Part shown: piece by piece, positions 1-5,122 of the stretch
Numbering within the stretch: the first letter of the stretch is position 1
Layout of the letters: every line of letters starts with the position of its first letter
Source of the DNA: Burkholderiaceae bacterium
GTDB lineage: Bacteria; Pseudomonadota; Gammaproteobacteria; Burkholderiales; Burkholderiaceae
DNA length: 5,122 nt
Reading direction: 5' to 3'
NCBI GenBank assembly: GCA_947374315.1
Contig: CANCBK010000106.1
Span: 1 to 5,122 of the forward strand
Translations under genes and position numbers: made by a program
Notes under the pieces: generated by a model
What the model was told of the DNA's origin: nothing
Databases searched by the model: none
What the model saw: the letters and a program-made list of their open reading frames with translations, nothing else

Positions 1-1332
1 TACTTTGGTACTGATGGCATTCGCGGTGAAGTAGGGCAATTTCCGATTGTTCCGGAGTTCATCACTCGCCTTGGTTATGCTGCCGGCAAAGTACTGAGTA
101 GCCAGGCAAAGCCCGGTGAGCGTTGCAAGATTTTGATTGGTAAAGATACGCGTGTTTCTGGTTATTTATTGGAAGCCGCTTTAGAGGCTGGCTTTGCTGC
201 CGCTGGTGTTGATGTGATGTTATGTGGTCCGATGCCAACCCCTGGCGTCGCTTATCTCACCAAGGCCTTGCGTTTATCTGCAGGTGTAGTGATTTCAGCA
301 TCACACAATGCCTACCAAGATAACGGCATTAAATTCTTCTCTGCCGAAGGTGGTAAGTTAAGCGATGAGTTTGAGTTGGCGATTGAGGCTGAGCTTGCAA
401 AACCGATGGGCTGCGTTAGTTCAAAAGAGTTGGGTAAGGCATTTCGTCTAGATGATGCCGCTGGTCGTTATATCGAGTTTTGTAAATCTACCTTTCCAGG
501 TGAGCTCAATCTCAAAGGTATGAAGTTGGTTGTGGACTGTGCACATGGTGCTGCGTACCATACCGCTCCTCACGTCTTTCATGAGCTTGGTGCAGAAGTA
601 ATCTCTATTGGTGTTCAACCCGATGGCCGCAACATTAATGATGGCTTTGGTGCGACATCCCCTGAAGCCTTAATTGCTAAAGTTAAAGAAACCAAAGCAG
701 ATCTTGGTATCGCCTTGGATGGTGACGCCGATCGTTTGCAAATGGTCGATGCTTCGGGTCGATTATTCAATGGTGATGAGCTTCTATACGTGCTTGCAAA
801 AGACCGCATCGAACGTGGTCAAGCTATGGGTGGGGTGGTTGGCACCTTGATGACCAACCTAGCCGTAGAAAACGCTATCAAAGGTTTGGGTATTGGATTT
901 GAGCGCGCCAATGTAGGCGATCGCTATGTCTTGGAATTGCTCAAGCAAAAAGGCTGGATTATTGGTGGCGAAGGTTCAGGTCATCTCCTGTGTTTAGATC
1001 AACATTCAACTGGTGATGGCACTATTGCAGCATTACAGGTCCTTGCCGCCATGAGTCAGGCCAAGAAGAGTCTGGCTCAATTATTAGATTCCATCAAAAT
1101 CTTCCCCCAAGTGCTTCTGAACATTAAATTCAAGGCGGGGTATGACTGGAAGGCAGATGGCGCCCTCAAATCCAAGGTATGCCAGGTCGAAAGTGACCTC
1201 AAGGGCACTGGCAGAGTACTTATCCGCGCATCAGGCACAGAGCCCGTCCTACGCGTCATGGTTGAGGCCCAAGATGGCGATGTAGCCATGAGCTCTGCTA
1301 AGAGCATTGCTGACTTAGTGCCAACTATCTAA
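1..1332 (+). CDS. glmM: Phosphoglucosamine mutase GlmM (5'-truncated by window edge)
   Basis: Converts glucosamine-6-phosphate to glucosamine-1-phosphate in the cytoplasm, on the route to UDP-GlcNAc for peptidoglycan and lipopolysaccharide. The frame is open from base 1 and begins [14 protein letters not shown], the conserved N-terminus of the family. By comparison with E. coli GlmM only about five residues lie outside the window, so the 443 codons seen give a normal full length of about 448. Fragment residues: the active-site phosphoserine loop SASHN has its serine at 101 (codon 301-303); the metal-binding loop DGDADR has Asp 240, 242 and 244; the sugar-binding loop GEGSGH is 323-328; the phosphate-binding loop RASGTEP is 409-415. 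The Pro that often follows ASHN is Ala here. An internal TTG at 133 is not the start, since conserved sequence precedes it. No U-tracted terminator follows the TAA, so transcription may run on into pstS. Confidence 0.97.
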   Translation, partial: YFGTDGIRGEVGQFPIVPEFITRLGYAAGKVLSSQAKPGERCKILIGKDTRVSGYLLEAALEAGFAAAGVDVMLCGPMPTPGVAYLTKALRLSAGVVISASHNAYQDNGIKFFSAEGGKLSDEFELAIEAELAKPMGCVSSKELGKAFRLDDAAGRYIEFCKSTFPGELNLKGMKLVVDCAHGAAYHTAPHVFHELGAEVISIGVQPDGRNINDGFGATSPEALIAKVKETKADLGIALDGDADRLQMVDASGRLFNGDELLYVLAKDRIERGQAMGGVVGTLMTNLAVENAIKGLGIGFERANVGDRYVLELLKQKGWIIGGEGSGHLLCLDQHSTGDGTIAALQVLAAMSQAKKSLAQLLDSIKIFPQVLLNIKFKAGYDWKADGALKSKVCQVESDLKGTGRVLIRASGTEPVLRVMVEAQDGDVAMSSAKSIADLVPTI

Positions 1333-1356
1333 AGCATTGATTTTATTGGGTTTATT

Positions 1357-1382
1357 TCTTTTATGACGCCTGTCATAAAAGA
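1357..1382. repeat. Perfect 11-bp inverted repeat overlapping the pstS Pho box
   Basis: The left arm TCTTTTATGAC (1357-1367) is the exact reverse complement of the right arm GTCATAAAAGA (1372-1382), with a 4-base centre GCCT. The right arm runs through most of the Pho box. The left arm therefore places an inverted PhoB-like heptamer (GCGTCAT on the - strand, 1363-1369) directly against the box. The stem is AT-rich (3 G/C of 11) and no T-run follows on either strand, so a DNA operator is likelier than an intrinsic terminator. The repeat is seen directly; its function is inferred. Confidence 0.8.
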
Positions 1383-1387
1383 GTCAT
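1370..1387 (+). promoter_or_regulatory. Pho box (PhoB-binding site) of the pstSCAB operon
   Basis: CTGTCAT-AAAA-GAGTCAT consists of two heptamers separated by four A/T bases, the layout of the PhoB recognition site (consensus CTGTCAT, A/T-rich 4-mer, CTGTCAY). The first heptamer matches 7 of 7 and the second 5 of 7. It lies 38 bases after the glmM stop and 60 bases before the pstS ATG, the expected place for a starvation-inducible pst promoter in which the box takes over the role of the -35 element. Binding by PhoB is inferred from this match and from the identity of the operon. Confidence 0.85.
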
Positions 1388-1397
1388 ACTCAAAACG

Positions 1398-1403
1398 TAT
1401 CGT
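1398..1403 (+). promoter_or_regulatory. Probable -10 element of the PhoB-dependent pstS promoter
   Basis: TATCGT matches the sigma-70 TATAAT consensus at 4 of 6 positions, including the first two and last bases. It sits 10 bases after the end of the Pho box, the spacing usual for class II activation by PhoB. Transcription would start near 1409-1412, leaving a leader of roughly 36-40 bases. No convincing -35 hexamer is present, as expected for an activator-dependent promoter. The exact hexamer is uncertain. Confidence 0.45.
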
Positions 1404-1432
1404 TCAGTTATCGCAATGTTGCGTTAATTATC

Positions 1433-1438
1433 TGAGGA
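1433..1438 (+). promoter_or_regulatory. Ribosome-binding site of pstS
   Basis: TGAGGA contains the Shine-Dalgarno core GAGGA and lies 9 bases before the ATG at 1448. This is a near-ideal position and supports that start. Its last two bases fall inside the 3' arm of the inverted repeat at 1397-1445. Confidence 0.7.
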
Positions 1439-1447
1439 ACGATACAC

Positions 1448-2470
1448 ATGAACTCATTCTTGAAAAAAGCGCTAGTAATCAGCGCGATTTCAATTGCCCC
1501 AGTTGCATTTGCAGCGGATATGACCGGCGCCGGCGCAACATTCCCATACCCAATTTATGCTAAGTGGGCTGAAGCCTATAAAGCAAAAACAGGCTCTAAT
1601 ATGAATTACCAATCAATTGGTTCTTCAGGCGGTATTAAGCAAATTAAAGCGAAGACTGTTGATTTCGGTGCAACCGACAATCCAGTGAAGTTCGAAGATT
1701 TAGAAAAAGACGGTTTAGTTCAGTTTCCAGCAATTATTGGTGGTGTAGTTCCAGTAATTAACGTGGAAGGCGTTAAGCCGTATGAGTTGAAATTGTCCCC
1801 AGACACCTTGTCTGATATTTTCCAGGGCGCTATTACCAACTGGAATGACAGACGTATTGTGTTGAACAACCCAGGTATGAAGATGCCTGACTTGCCAATT
1901 ACTGTAGTACATCGTGCAGATGGCTCTGGAACTACGGCTATTTTTACAAACTACTTAGCTAAGGTTAGCCAGAACTGGAAAGATGCAGTTGGTGAAGGTG
2001 CTGCAGTTAAATGGCCTGCTGCTTCATCTGTAGGTGGTAAAGGTAACGAAGGTGTTGCAGCAAACGTTTCACGTGTTAAGGGTGCGATTGGCTATGTTGA
2101 GTATGCATACGCTAAGAAAAATAAGATGACCAGCGTTTCTTTGAAGAATAAGGACGGTCAATTTGTCCAGCCTGATGACATTACATTTGCGGCAGCTGCT
2201 GCTGGTACAGACTGGTCAAAGATTCCTGGTATGGGCACATTCATTACCAATGCTTCTGGCGCTAAATCATGGCCAATCACTGGCGCATCTTTTATCTTGA
2301 TCTACAAGAATCCAGAGAACAAAGCCAATGCTGCTGAAGTAATTAAGTTCTTTGACTTTGCTTTCAAGGACGGTAAGAAGATGGCTGAAGAGTTGGACTA
2401 TGTACCGATGCCTGATGTAACAACAGATTTCATTCGCAAGAATGTATTTTCAAAGGTTGCAACTAAGTAA
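1448..2470 (+). CDS. pstS: Periplasmic phosphate-binding protein PstS
   Basis: The substrate-binding subunit of the Pst ABC importer: it captures inorganic phosphate in the periplasm and delivers it to PstCA. At 340 residues it is close to E. coli PstS (346). A Sec signal peptide is clear: N-terminal lysines at 6-7, a hydrophobic core at 8-19, and an A-F-A cleavage site giving a mature start at about Ala23. The phosphate-contacting residues of E. coli PstS all have counterparts at a constant offset of 21: Thr31 and Phe32 (GAGATFP), Ser59 (GSSGG), Asp77 (DFGATD), and Arg156, Ser160, Gly161 and Thr162 (RADGSGT). The ATG at 1448 is chosen because it yields the signal peptide and has a GAGGA site 9 bases upstream. 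It is the first gene after the Pho box, so phosphate-starvation induction is expected. There is no lipobox, so it is a soluble periplasmic protein rather than a lipoprotein. The protein appears complete and normal. Confidence 0.98.
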   Translation: MNSFLKKALVISAISIAPVAFAADMTGAGATFPYPIYAKWAEAYKAKTGSNMNYQSIGSSGGIKQIKAKTVDFGATDNPVKFEDLEKDGLVQFPAIIGGVVPVINVEGVKPYELKLSPDTLSDIFQGAITNWNDRRIVLNNPGMKMPDLPITVVHRADGSGTTAIFTNYLAKVSQNWKDAVGEGAAVKWPAASSVGGKGNEGVAANVSRVKGAIGYVEYAYAKKNKMTSVSLKNKDGQFVQPDDITFAAAAAGTDWSKIPGMGTFITNASGAKSWPITGASFILIYKNPENKANAAEVIKFFDFAFKDGKKMAEELDYVPMPDVTTDFIRKNVFSKVATK

Positions 2471-2478
2471 ATTTTAGG

Positions 2479-2496
2479 GATTGATTCTGATCAATC
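2479..2496 (+). repeat. Small perfect hairpin just after pstS
   Basis: GATTGAT (2479-2485) and ATCAATC (2490-2496) are exact reverse complements around a TCTG loop. The hairpin begins 8 bases after the pstS stop and precedes a second, stronger one. It has no T-run and is AT-rich, so it is not a terminator by itself. In the mRNA it could help protect the pstS 3' end, which is an inference. Confidence 0.5.
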
Positions 2497-2504
2497 GCTA
2501 CTAA

Positions 2505-2531
2505 AAACAGCTCCACTATGTGGGGCTGTTT
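2505..2531 (+). terminator. Terminator-like hairpin (probable attenuator) between pstS and pstC
   Basis: AAACAGCTCCAC (2505-2516) pairs with GTGGGGCTGTTT (2520-2531) around a TAT loop. This gives a 12-bp stem with one G-T wobble and a strong GC centre. The + strand tail is only moderately T-rich (TTTCAATATTTAATT), so termination should be partial. Because pstC, pstA and pstB lie downstream with no visible promoter of their own, readthrough must occur. The likely role is to make pstS mRNA more abundant than pstCAB mRNA, matching the high PstS demand known for binding-protein importers. On the - strand the same stem is followed by TTTTT, but no - strand gene runs into it. Confidence 0.7.
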
Positions 2532-2554
2532 CAATATTTAATTAAGTCTAATTT

Positions 2555-3544
2555 ATGATTGAAACGACCCAGTCTCACTCAGCACCGACGCCACAGGCGC
2601 TTCGAATTGCTAAGCTACAGCGTATTCAAGATTTTCTATTTCACGGCATCACGCAATTTTTTGCTTTATCCGTGCTAATCGCCTTGCTTGGCATCATGGT
2701 GTCCTTGGTAAGTAATGCCTGGCCCGCTTTGAGTACCTTTGGCATTGGATTTTTCTTTACCCAAGAGTGGGATATTGTTAATGGCGAGTTTGGTGGCCTG
2801 ATTGCCATTTACGGCACCTTAGTAACTTCTTTAATTGCCTTGCTAATAGCTGTGCCACTAAGTTTTGGTATCGCAGTCTTCCTTACGGAGCTTTGTCCTG
2901 GCCCTTTACGCAGACCATTGGGTACTGCGGTAGAGTTGCTGGCCGCTGTTCCTTCGATTATTTACGGTATGTTTGGCCTCTTCATTTTTGCTCCGCTATT
3001 TGCTGAATATATACAGCCAGCTTTGGCTGGAACACTTGGCCAGATTCCTGGTTTAGGCATTTTATTTTCCGGTGCATTTAATGGTATCGGCATCTTGTGC
3101 GCTGGCTTGATTTTGGCAATGATGATTTTGCCTTTTATTGCATCTGTGATGCGCGATGTATTCGAAATTGTCCCTCCGGTCCTAAAAGAGTCCGCTTATG
3201 GTATTGGTTGCACAACCTGGGAAGTAGTTAAGAATGTTGTGTTGCCATACACCAAGGCTGGTGTAATTGGTGGTGTCATGTTGGGCTTAGGCAGGGCTCT
3301 CGGTGAAACCATGGCTGTAACCTTTGTTATCGGCAATGCGCACCGTTTATCTCCTTCCTTATTTGCTCCTGGAACCTCAATTGCATCAACACTTGCGAAT
3401 GAATTCGGTGAGGCAGAGGCAGGCAACCATCTATCTTCATTGTTCGCCTTAGGTTTGGCGCTATTCATCATTACCTTTGTTGTATTGGCATTCGCTAAAT
3501 GGATGCTAAACAATATGGAGAAGAAGCAGGGCTTAAAAACATGA
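2555..3544 (+). CDS. pstC: Phosphate ABC transporter permease PstC
   Basis: One of the two inner-membrane permeases that form the phosphate channel with PstA and dock onto PstB. It has 329 residues (E. coli PstC has 319), with six hydrophobic segments near 32-54, 81-109, 130-150, 175-198, 236-258 and 293-315. The cytoplasmic EAA loop that contacts the ATPase reads ESAYGIG...VVLP at 212-231. The next segment carries the PstC hallmark [10 protein letters not shown] (246-255), with Arg247 and Glu251; charged residues here are reported as important for transport in E. coli. An in-frame TAA at 2549-2551, just before the ATG, excludes any longer form. The start lacks a recognisable Shine-Dalgarno: the 24 bases upstream contain only three G/C. 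The gene ends in an ATGA overlap with pstA, so the two are probably translationally coupled. Confidence 0.97.
   Translation: MIETTQSHSAPTPQALRIAKLQRIQDFLFHGITQFFALSVLIALLGIMVSLVSNAWPALSTFGIGFFFTQEWDIVNGEFGGLIAIYGTLVTSLIALLIAVPLSFGIAVFLTELCPGPLRRPLGTAVELLAAVPSIIYGMFGLFIFAPLFAEYIQPALAGTLGQIPGLGILFSGAFNGIGILCAGLILAMMILPFIASVMRDVFEIVPPVLKESAYGIGCTTWEVVKNVVLPYTKAGVIGGVMLGLGRALGETMAVTFVIGNAHRLSPSLFAPGTSIASTLANEFGEAEAGNHLSSLFALGLALFIITFVVLAFAKWMLNNMEKKQGLKT
3541..3544 (+). other. ATGA stop/start overlap coupling pstC to pstA
   Basis: The pstC stop TGA (3542-3544) and the pstA start ATG (3541-3543) share bases. AGGG at 3528-3531, 9 bases upstream, can serve as the ribosome-binding site. This supports 3541 over the in-frame ATG at 3499, which would overlap pstC by 46 bases and add 14 residues of non-family character. 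Confidence 0.8.
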
Positions 3545-4407
3545 ACAACGTTACGAATATTGATCCAGCGGTTTTTGCGAAGCGTAAGCGCGCCAATAAG
3601 ATTGGCCTCGCTTTGTCCATGTTTGCCATGGGTTTGGGCATGGTATTTCTACTTTGGATTCTGAGTGTATTGATTTTTAAAGGCTTTTCTGCGCTGGATA
3701 TTACGCTGTTTACTCAAAGTACCCCGGCACCTGGATCTGAGGGTGGTGGCTTAGCTAACGCGATTGTTGGTAGTTTGATGTTGGTGGGTTGTTGCACTTT
3801 GATCAGCACGCCTATTGGTGTTTTGGCTGGTCTATACCTCTCTGAGTATGGTGATCGCAGCCGTATTGCTGCCATTACCCGTTTTGTTACTGACATCATG
3901 CTTTCAGCACCGTCGATTGTGATTGGTCTGTTCGTATATGCATTCGTAGTTGCTCAGGTGCGTCACTTCTCAGGATGGGCCGGAACAATAGCCTTGGCCT
4001 TGATCGCGATTCCGGTGGTTGTACGTACGACAGAGAATATGTTGCGCTTGGTGCCTGGTAGCTTGCGAGAGGCTGCTTATGCTTTGGGTACACCAAAGTG
4101 GAAAGTGGCTTTCATGATCACCCTAAGAGCTGCTCAAAGTGGTGTGATGACAGGAATCTTATTGGCGCTGGCTCGCGTCAGCGGTGAAACAGCACCTTTA
4201 CTCTTTACCGCACTCAACAATCAGTTTTTCTCAACTAATATGAATGCCCCAATGGCGAACTTGCCTGTTGTGATCTTCCAGTTTGCGATGAGTCCATACG
4301 ATAACTGGGTGGAGCTTGCTTGGGGCGGGGCCTTGTTAATTACTTTTGCTGTATTGGGCTTAAACATCCTAGCTCGAGTAGTTTTCCGTGAGAAAGTCCA
4401 GGGATGA
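3541..4407 (+). CDS. pstA: Phosphate ABC transporter permease PstA
   Basis: The second inner-membrane permease, pairing with PstC. From the ATG at 3541 it has 288 residues (E. coli PstA has 296). The short cytoplasmic N-terminus carries a basic patch, KRKRANK at 14-20, followed by hydrophobic segments near 22-46, 72-100, 118-140, 147-165, 200-222 and 262-283. The EAA loop reads [13 protein letters not shown] at 176-188; the usual LP that follows is less well kept (TLRAA). The family hallmark [19 protein letters not shown] spans 211-229. The periplasmic loop between the first two segments contains the glycine-rich PGSEGGG (64-70), typical of PstA. It overlaps the pstC stop by 4 bases. Its own stop at 4405-4407 lies within ATGATGA, so alternative pstB start codons overlap it. 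Confidence 0.97.
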   Translation: MNNVTNIDPAVFAKRKRANKIGLALSMFAMGLGMVFLLWILSVLIFKGFSALDITLFTQSTPAPGSEGGGLANAIVGSLMLVGCCTLISTPIGVLAGLYLSEYGDRSRIAAITRFVTDIMLSAPSIVIGLFVYAFVVAQVRHFSGWAGTIALALIAIPVVVRTTENMLRLVPGSLREAAYALGTPKWKVAFMITLRAAQSGVMTGILLALARVSGETAPLLFTALNNQFFSTNMNAPMANLPVVIFQFAMSPYDNWVELAWGGALLITFAVLGLNILARVVFREKVQG

Positions 4408-4452
4408 TGAGCAATATGAAAACAATGTTTGACTTAAATCAGATCGATAGTC

Positions 4453-4458
4453 AAGGAG
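4453..4458 (+). promoter_or_regulatory. Ribosome-binding site favouring the pstB start at 4470
   Basis: AAGGAG is a full-strength Shine-Dalgarno sequence 11 bases before the ATG at 4470. This is slightly long but acceptable spacing. None of the earlier in-frame ATGs (4404, 4407, 4416, 4425) has a comparable site, so this motif decides the start preferred here. Confidence 0.65.
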
Positions 4459-4469
4459 TGAGAACGAAT

Positions 4470-5122
4470 ATGAATACAAATCAAGAGACGCAACATGAGG
4501 TCAAGAATGCGCTTGAAGTGCGTAACCTCAATTTCTTTTACGGATCCTTTCAGGGTCTGAAAGACATTAATTTGGACATCGAAGAGGGCAAAGTTACCGC
4601 CTTCATCGGACCATCTGGCTGTGGCAAATCTACTTTGCTCAGAACTCTCAACCGCATGTATGACCTATATCCAGGTCAACGCGCAGAAGGGGAGATTAAC
4701 TTCTATGGCCAAAATATCCTAGAGCCTGGGCAGGATCTGAATTTACTCCGCTCACGCATCGGTATGGTTTTTCAAAAACCAACACCGTTTCCAATGTCTA
4801 TATATGAGAATATTGCCTTTGGCGTACGTCTCTATGAAAGACTTTCTCGCTCTGAAATGGATGAGCGCGTTGAATGGGCTTTGAATAAAGCCGCTTTATG
4901 GACTGAAGCTAAGGATAAGCTCAACCAAAGCGGCTTATCCCTCTCTGGTGGTCAGCAACAGCGTCTTTGTATTGCACGTGGTGTTGCAGTAAAACCATCT
5001 GTCATCCTGCTCGATGAGCCAACTTCAGCTTTAGATCCAATCTCTACAGGCAAGATCGAAGAGTTGATCAATGAGCTCAAGCATGAATACACGATTGCCA
5101 TCGTTACCCACAATATGCAGCA
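4470..5122 (+). CDS. pstB: Phosphate ABC transporter ATP-binding protein PstB (3'-truncated by window edge)
   Basis: The cytoplasmic ATPase that drives phosphate import and, with PhoU, takes part in phosphate signalling to PhoR. From the ATG at 4470, 217 complete codons are seen; E. coli PstB has 257 residues, so about 45 remain beyond the edge. Every ABC element is present: A-loop Tyr24 (FFYG), Walker A GPSGCGKS at 47-54, Q-loop Gln102 ([10 protein letters not shown], a PstB hallmark), signature LSGGQQQR at 158-165, Walker B VILLDEP with Asp182 and Glu183, D-loop SALD, and H-loop His214 (VTHNMQ). The start at 4470 leaves 15 residues before EVRNLNF, close to the 11 or so before the matching IQVRNLNF in E. 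coli. It also has an AAGGAG site. The frame is open back to 4404, where an ATG overlaps the pstA stop; that start would add 22 residues. Only the start is uncertain, not the identity. Confidence 0.97.
   Translation, partial: MNTNQETQHEVKNALEVRNLNFFYGSFQGLKDINLDIEEGKVTAFIGPSGCGKSTLLRTLNRMYDLYPGQRAEGEINFYGQNILEPGQDLNLLRSRIGMVFQKPTPFPMSIYENIAFGVRLYERLSRSEMDERVEWALNKAALWTEAKDKLNQSGLSLSGGQQQRLCIARGVAVKPSVILLDEPTSALDPISTGKIEELINELKHEYTIAIVTHNMQ

Larger units (their letters stand above)
1397..1445. repeat. Nested inverted repeat spanning the -10 region to the pstS ribosome-binding region
   Basis: The outer arms GTATCGTTC (1397-1405) and GAACGATAC (1437-1445) are perfect 9-base reverse complements. 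Between them lies an inner palindrome: TTA-T-CGCAA (1408-1416) against TTGCG-T-TAA (1419-1427), with a single T/T mismatch. RNA covering the whole region could fold into a long hairpin whose 3' arm ends two bases before the pstS ATG and includes the last bases of the Shine-Dalgarno sequence. A transcript starting at the PhoB promoter would lack the outer 5' arm. The repeats are seen directly; a regulatory role is inferred. Confidence 0.6.

Noticed and set aside
133..135. TTG at 133 as the start of glmM
   Set aside because: The frame upstream is open to base 1 and encodes the conserved GlmM N-terminus YFGTDGIRG, so the true start lies just outside the window.
1357..1382. The 11-bp palindrome as an intrinsic terminator for glmM
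   Set aside because: The stem is AT-rich with only three G/C pairs, and the bases that follow (GTCATACTC) contain no T-run.
1363..1563. A 66-codon + strand open frame beginning in the Pho box region and running into pstS
   Set aside because: It overlaps the pstS promoter and signal-peptide region in another frame, has no ribosome-binding site, and its cysteine-rich translation resembles nothing known to me.
3196..3513. A 105-codon - strand open frame antisense to pstC
   Set aside because: It lies wholly within a strongly conserved membrane-protein gene. Long antisense frames are common shadows of such sequence, and no promoter or Shine-Dalgarno was seen.
3499..3540. Upstream ATG at 3499 as the pstA start
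   Set aside because: It would overlap pstC by 46 bases and add residues unlike a PstA N-terminus. The ATGA overlap at 3541 with AGGG upstream is a better start.
1..5122. Mobile elements, CRISPR arrays, tRNA or rRNA genes, or a novel defence-type system
   Set aside because: The window is almost fully accounted for by glmM and pstSCAB. Only two gaps over 80 bases exist, and both hold ordinary regulatory structure; no repeat arrays, transposase-like frames or RNA-gene signatures were seen.

Overview
The window looks like a piece of a betaproteobacterial chromosome, most likely Burkholderiales. The moderate GC content (mid-40s per cent by eye) and the gene order fit a freshwater Polynucleobacter-type genome. 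That placement is an inference from gene order (glmM followed directly by pstS-pstC-pstA-pstB, as in Burkholderiaceae) and protein similarity, not from a database search. All genes are on the + strand, coding density is high, and nothing suggests mobile DNA.

Layout: 1-1332 is the 3' part of glmM (phosphoglucosamine mutase, cell-wall precursor synthesis), lacking only about five N-terminal codons. 1333-1447 is a regulatory intergenic region. It holds a good PhoB box (1370-1387), a plausible -10 element (1398-1403), a perfect 11-bp inverted repeat overlapping the Pho box (1357-1382), and a second, nested inverted repeat running from the -10 region to just upstream of the pstS start codon (1397-1445). 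1448-2470 is pstS, the periplasmic phosphate-binding protein. 2471-2554 carries two tandem hairpins, the second resembling a leaky intrinsic terminator. 2555-3544 is pstC and 3541-4407 is pstA, the two membrane permeases, joined by an ATGA overlap. From 4470 (or possibly 4404) to the window end is pstB, the ATPase, cut off shortly after its H-loop histidine.

Together pstSCAB encodes the high-affinity ABC phosphate importer. PstS captures phosphate in the periplasm, PstC and PstA form the channel, and PstB powers it. The Pho box indicates induction by PhoB under phosphate starvation. The terminator-like hairpin after pstS is expected to keep the binding protein more abundant than the membrane and ATPase subunits. 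phoU and phoB/phoR would be expected just past the right edge, but they are not in this window.

No new biological system is apparent: the genes are conventional and intact. The parts worth a second look are the inverted repeats around the pstS promoter, the attenuator-like hairpin, and the ambiguous pstB start.
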